The notes under the pieces were generated by a model. It ran no database searches, was not told the DNA's origin, and saw nothing but the letters and a program-made list of their open reading frames with translations. The position numbers and the translations under genes were made by a program. From Myxococcales bacterium (GTDB lineage: Bacteria > Myxococcota_A > Polyangia > Polyangiales > Houyiibacteriaceae), in assembly GCA_012744445.1 (NCBI GenBank), contig JAAYBZ010000040.1, positions 1-32,895 of the forward strand: 32,895 nt of DNA. Reading direction: 5' to 3'. Shown in pieces: positions 32,578-32,895 of this stretch. Position 1 is the stretch's first letter; every line of letters begins with the position of its first letter.

Positions 32578-32665
32578 AGGGACCTGGGTGCCTCGGACGC
32601 GGCGCGCGGCGAGGCGAGTGGACGAGCGAACACGTGCCGCTCGGGGAAACCAGAAGGATACCATC

Positions 32666-32895
32666 ATGAACATCGGAATCGTCGGCGGAACGGGGCGTGA
32701 GGGGCGCGGCATCGCCCTTCGTTGGGCCAAGGCGGGACACCGCGTCACCATCGGTTCGCGCGACGCCACCCGTGGCGCCGAGATGGCGGCGGAGCTCTCG
32801 CAGAAGCACGGCGTGACGCTCCACGGCACGGACAACGCGGGCTGCTGCGAGGGCGCCGACGTGGTCCTCCTCGCCATCCCCTACGGCGGCCACGG
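32666..32895 (+). CDS. F420-dependent NADP reductase-like protein, N-terminal fragment (cut by window edge)
   Basis: The first 76 residues are present and the gene runs off the right edge. They form a Rossmann fold, MNIGIVGGTGREGRGIALR, followed by 'AGHRVTIGSRDATRG' and 'GADVVLLAIPYGGH'. The combination GGTGxxGxG with IGSRD after strand 2 is the pattern of NADPH-dependent F420 reductases (Fno/NpdG), where the Ser/Arg contact the NADP phosphate. Related bacterial NAD(P)-binding proteins share it without using F420. The ribosome site AGAAGG lies about 10 bases upstream of the ATG. It diverges from WS/DGAT across 166 bases. Confidence 0.75.
   Translation, partial: MNIGIVGGTGREGRGIALRWAKAGHRVTIGSRDATRGAEMAAELSQKHGVTLHGTDNAGCCEGADVVLLAIPYGGH

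Noticed and set aside
1..32895. CRISPR arrays, tRNAs, insertion sequences, long direct repeats
   Set aside because: Reading through the few non-coding gaps (all 225 bases or shorter) showed no repeated spacers, cloverleaf-like segments, transposase ORFs or terminal repeats.

Overview
The window is GC-rich bacterial chromosome (roughly 70% GC by eye) with very compact coding. Convergent genes end 1 to 10 bases apart, and same-strand genes often overlap by 1 to 8 bases. FadL-like porin, WS/DGAT wax-ester synthase, several lipoproteins, a signal-peptide TPR protein with C-terminal membrane helices, a NAGGN osmoprotectant locus and many acyl-CoA dehydrogenases and SDRs together suggest a Gram-negative, lipid-degrading member of Myxococcota (Sandaracinaceae/Polyangiales-like). 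That placement is inferred from gene style; no rRNA or marker gene is present to prove it.

Layout. 1-102 (-): 5' end of a probable proA. 206-1165 (+): trxB. 1172-2197 (-): metallophosphoesterase. 2316-3962 (+): solitary N6-adenine DNA methyltransferase with a fused specificity-like C-terminus, followed by a small lipoprotein gene. 4612-7736 (+): first acyl-CoA catabolic operon (acyl-CoA dehydrogenase alpha and beta, SDR), facing a FadL-type outer-membrane porin gene and a small cysteine-rich hypothetical (7738-9723, -). 9776-10159 (+): small membrane protein. 10156-16250 (-): a run in which asnO, ngg and an M42 peptidase form the N-acetylglutaminylglutamine amide (NAGGN) osmolyte locus, followed by cysM and an OsmC-family gene. 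16476-25183 (+): an eight-gene operon (acyl-CoA ligase, thiolase, MDR reductase, two SDRs, a beta/alpha acyl-CoA dehydrogenase pair, and an SDR resembling steroid-pathway IpdF). 25194-25799 (-): glutathione S-transferase. 25886-27586 (+): large ALDH-family protein, ending in a strong hairpin. 27718-31073 (+): TPR/membrane protein overlapping an 865-residue beta-propeller-like lipoprotein. 31075-32499 (-): WS/DGAT. 32666-end (+): 5' end of an F420-dependent NADP reductase-like gene.

Functionally, the window joins uptake (FadL), CoA activation, alpha/beta acyl-CoA dehydrogenation, SDR oxidation, thiolysis and storage (WS/DGAT) of a lipid-like substrate. No enoyl-CoA hydratase, ETF or CoA-transferase gene is present. 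The strongest leads are (1) the large operon as a catabolic pathway for an unusual, perhaps steroid- or ring-derived, acyl-CoA, with a palindrome just upstream of it, and (2) the orphan MTase-specificity fusion. No stretch over 300 bases lacks a gene; the longest gap is 16251-16475. I saw no tRNA, rRNA, CRISPR array, insertion sequence or attachment site.
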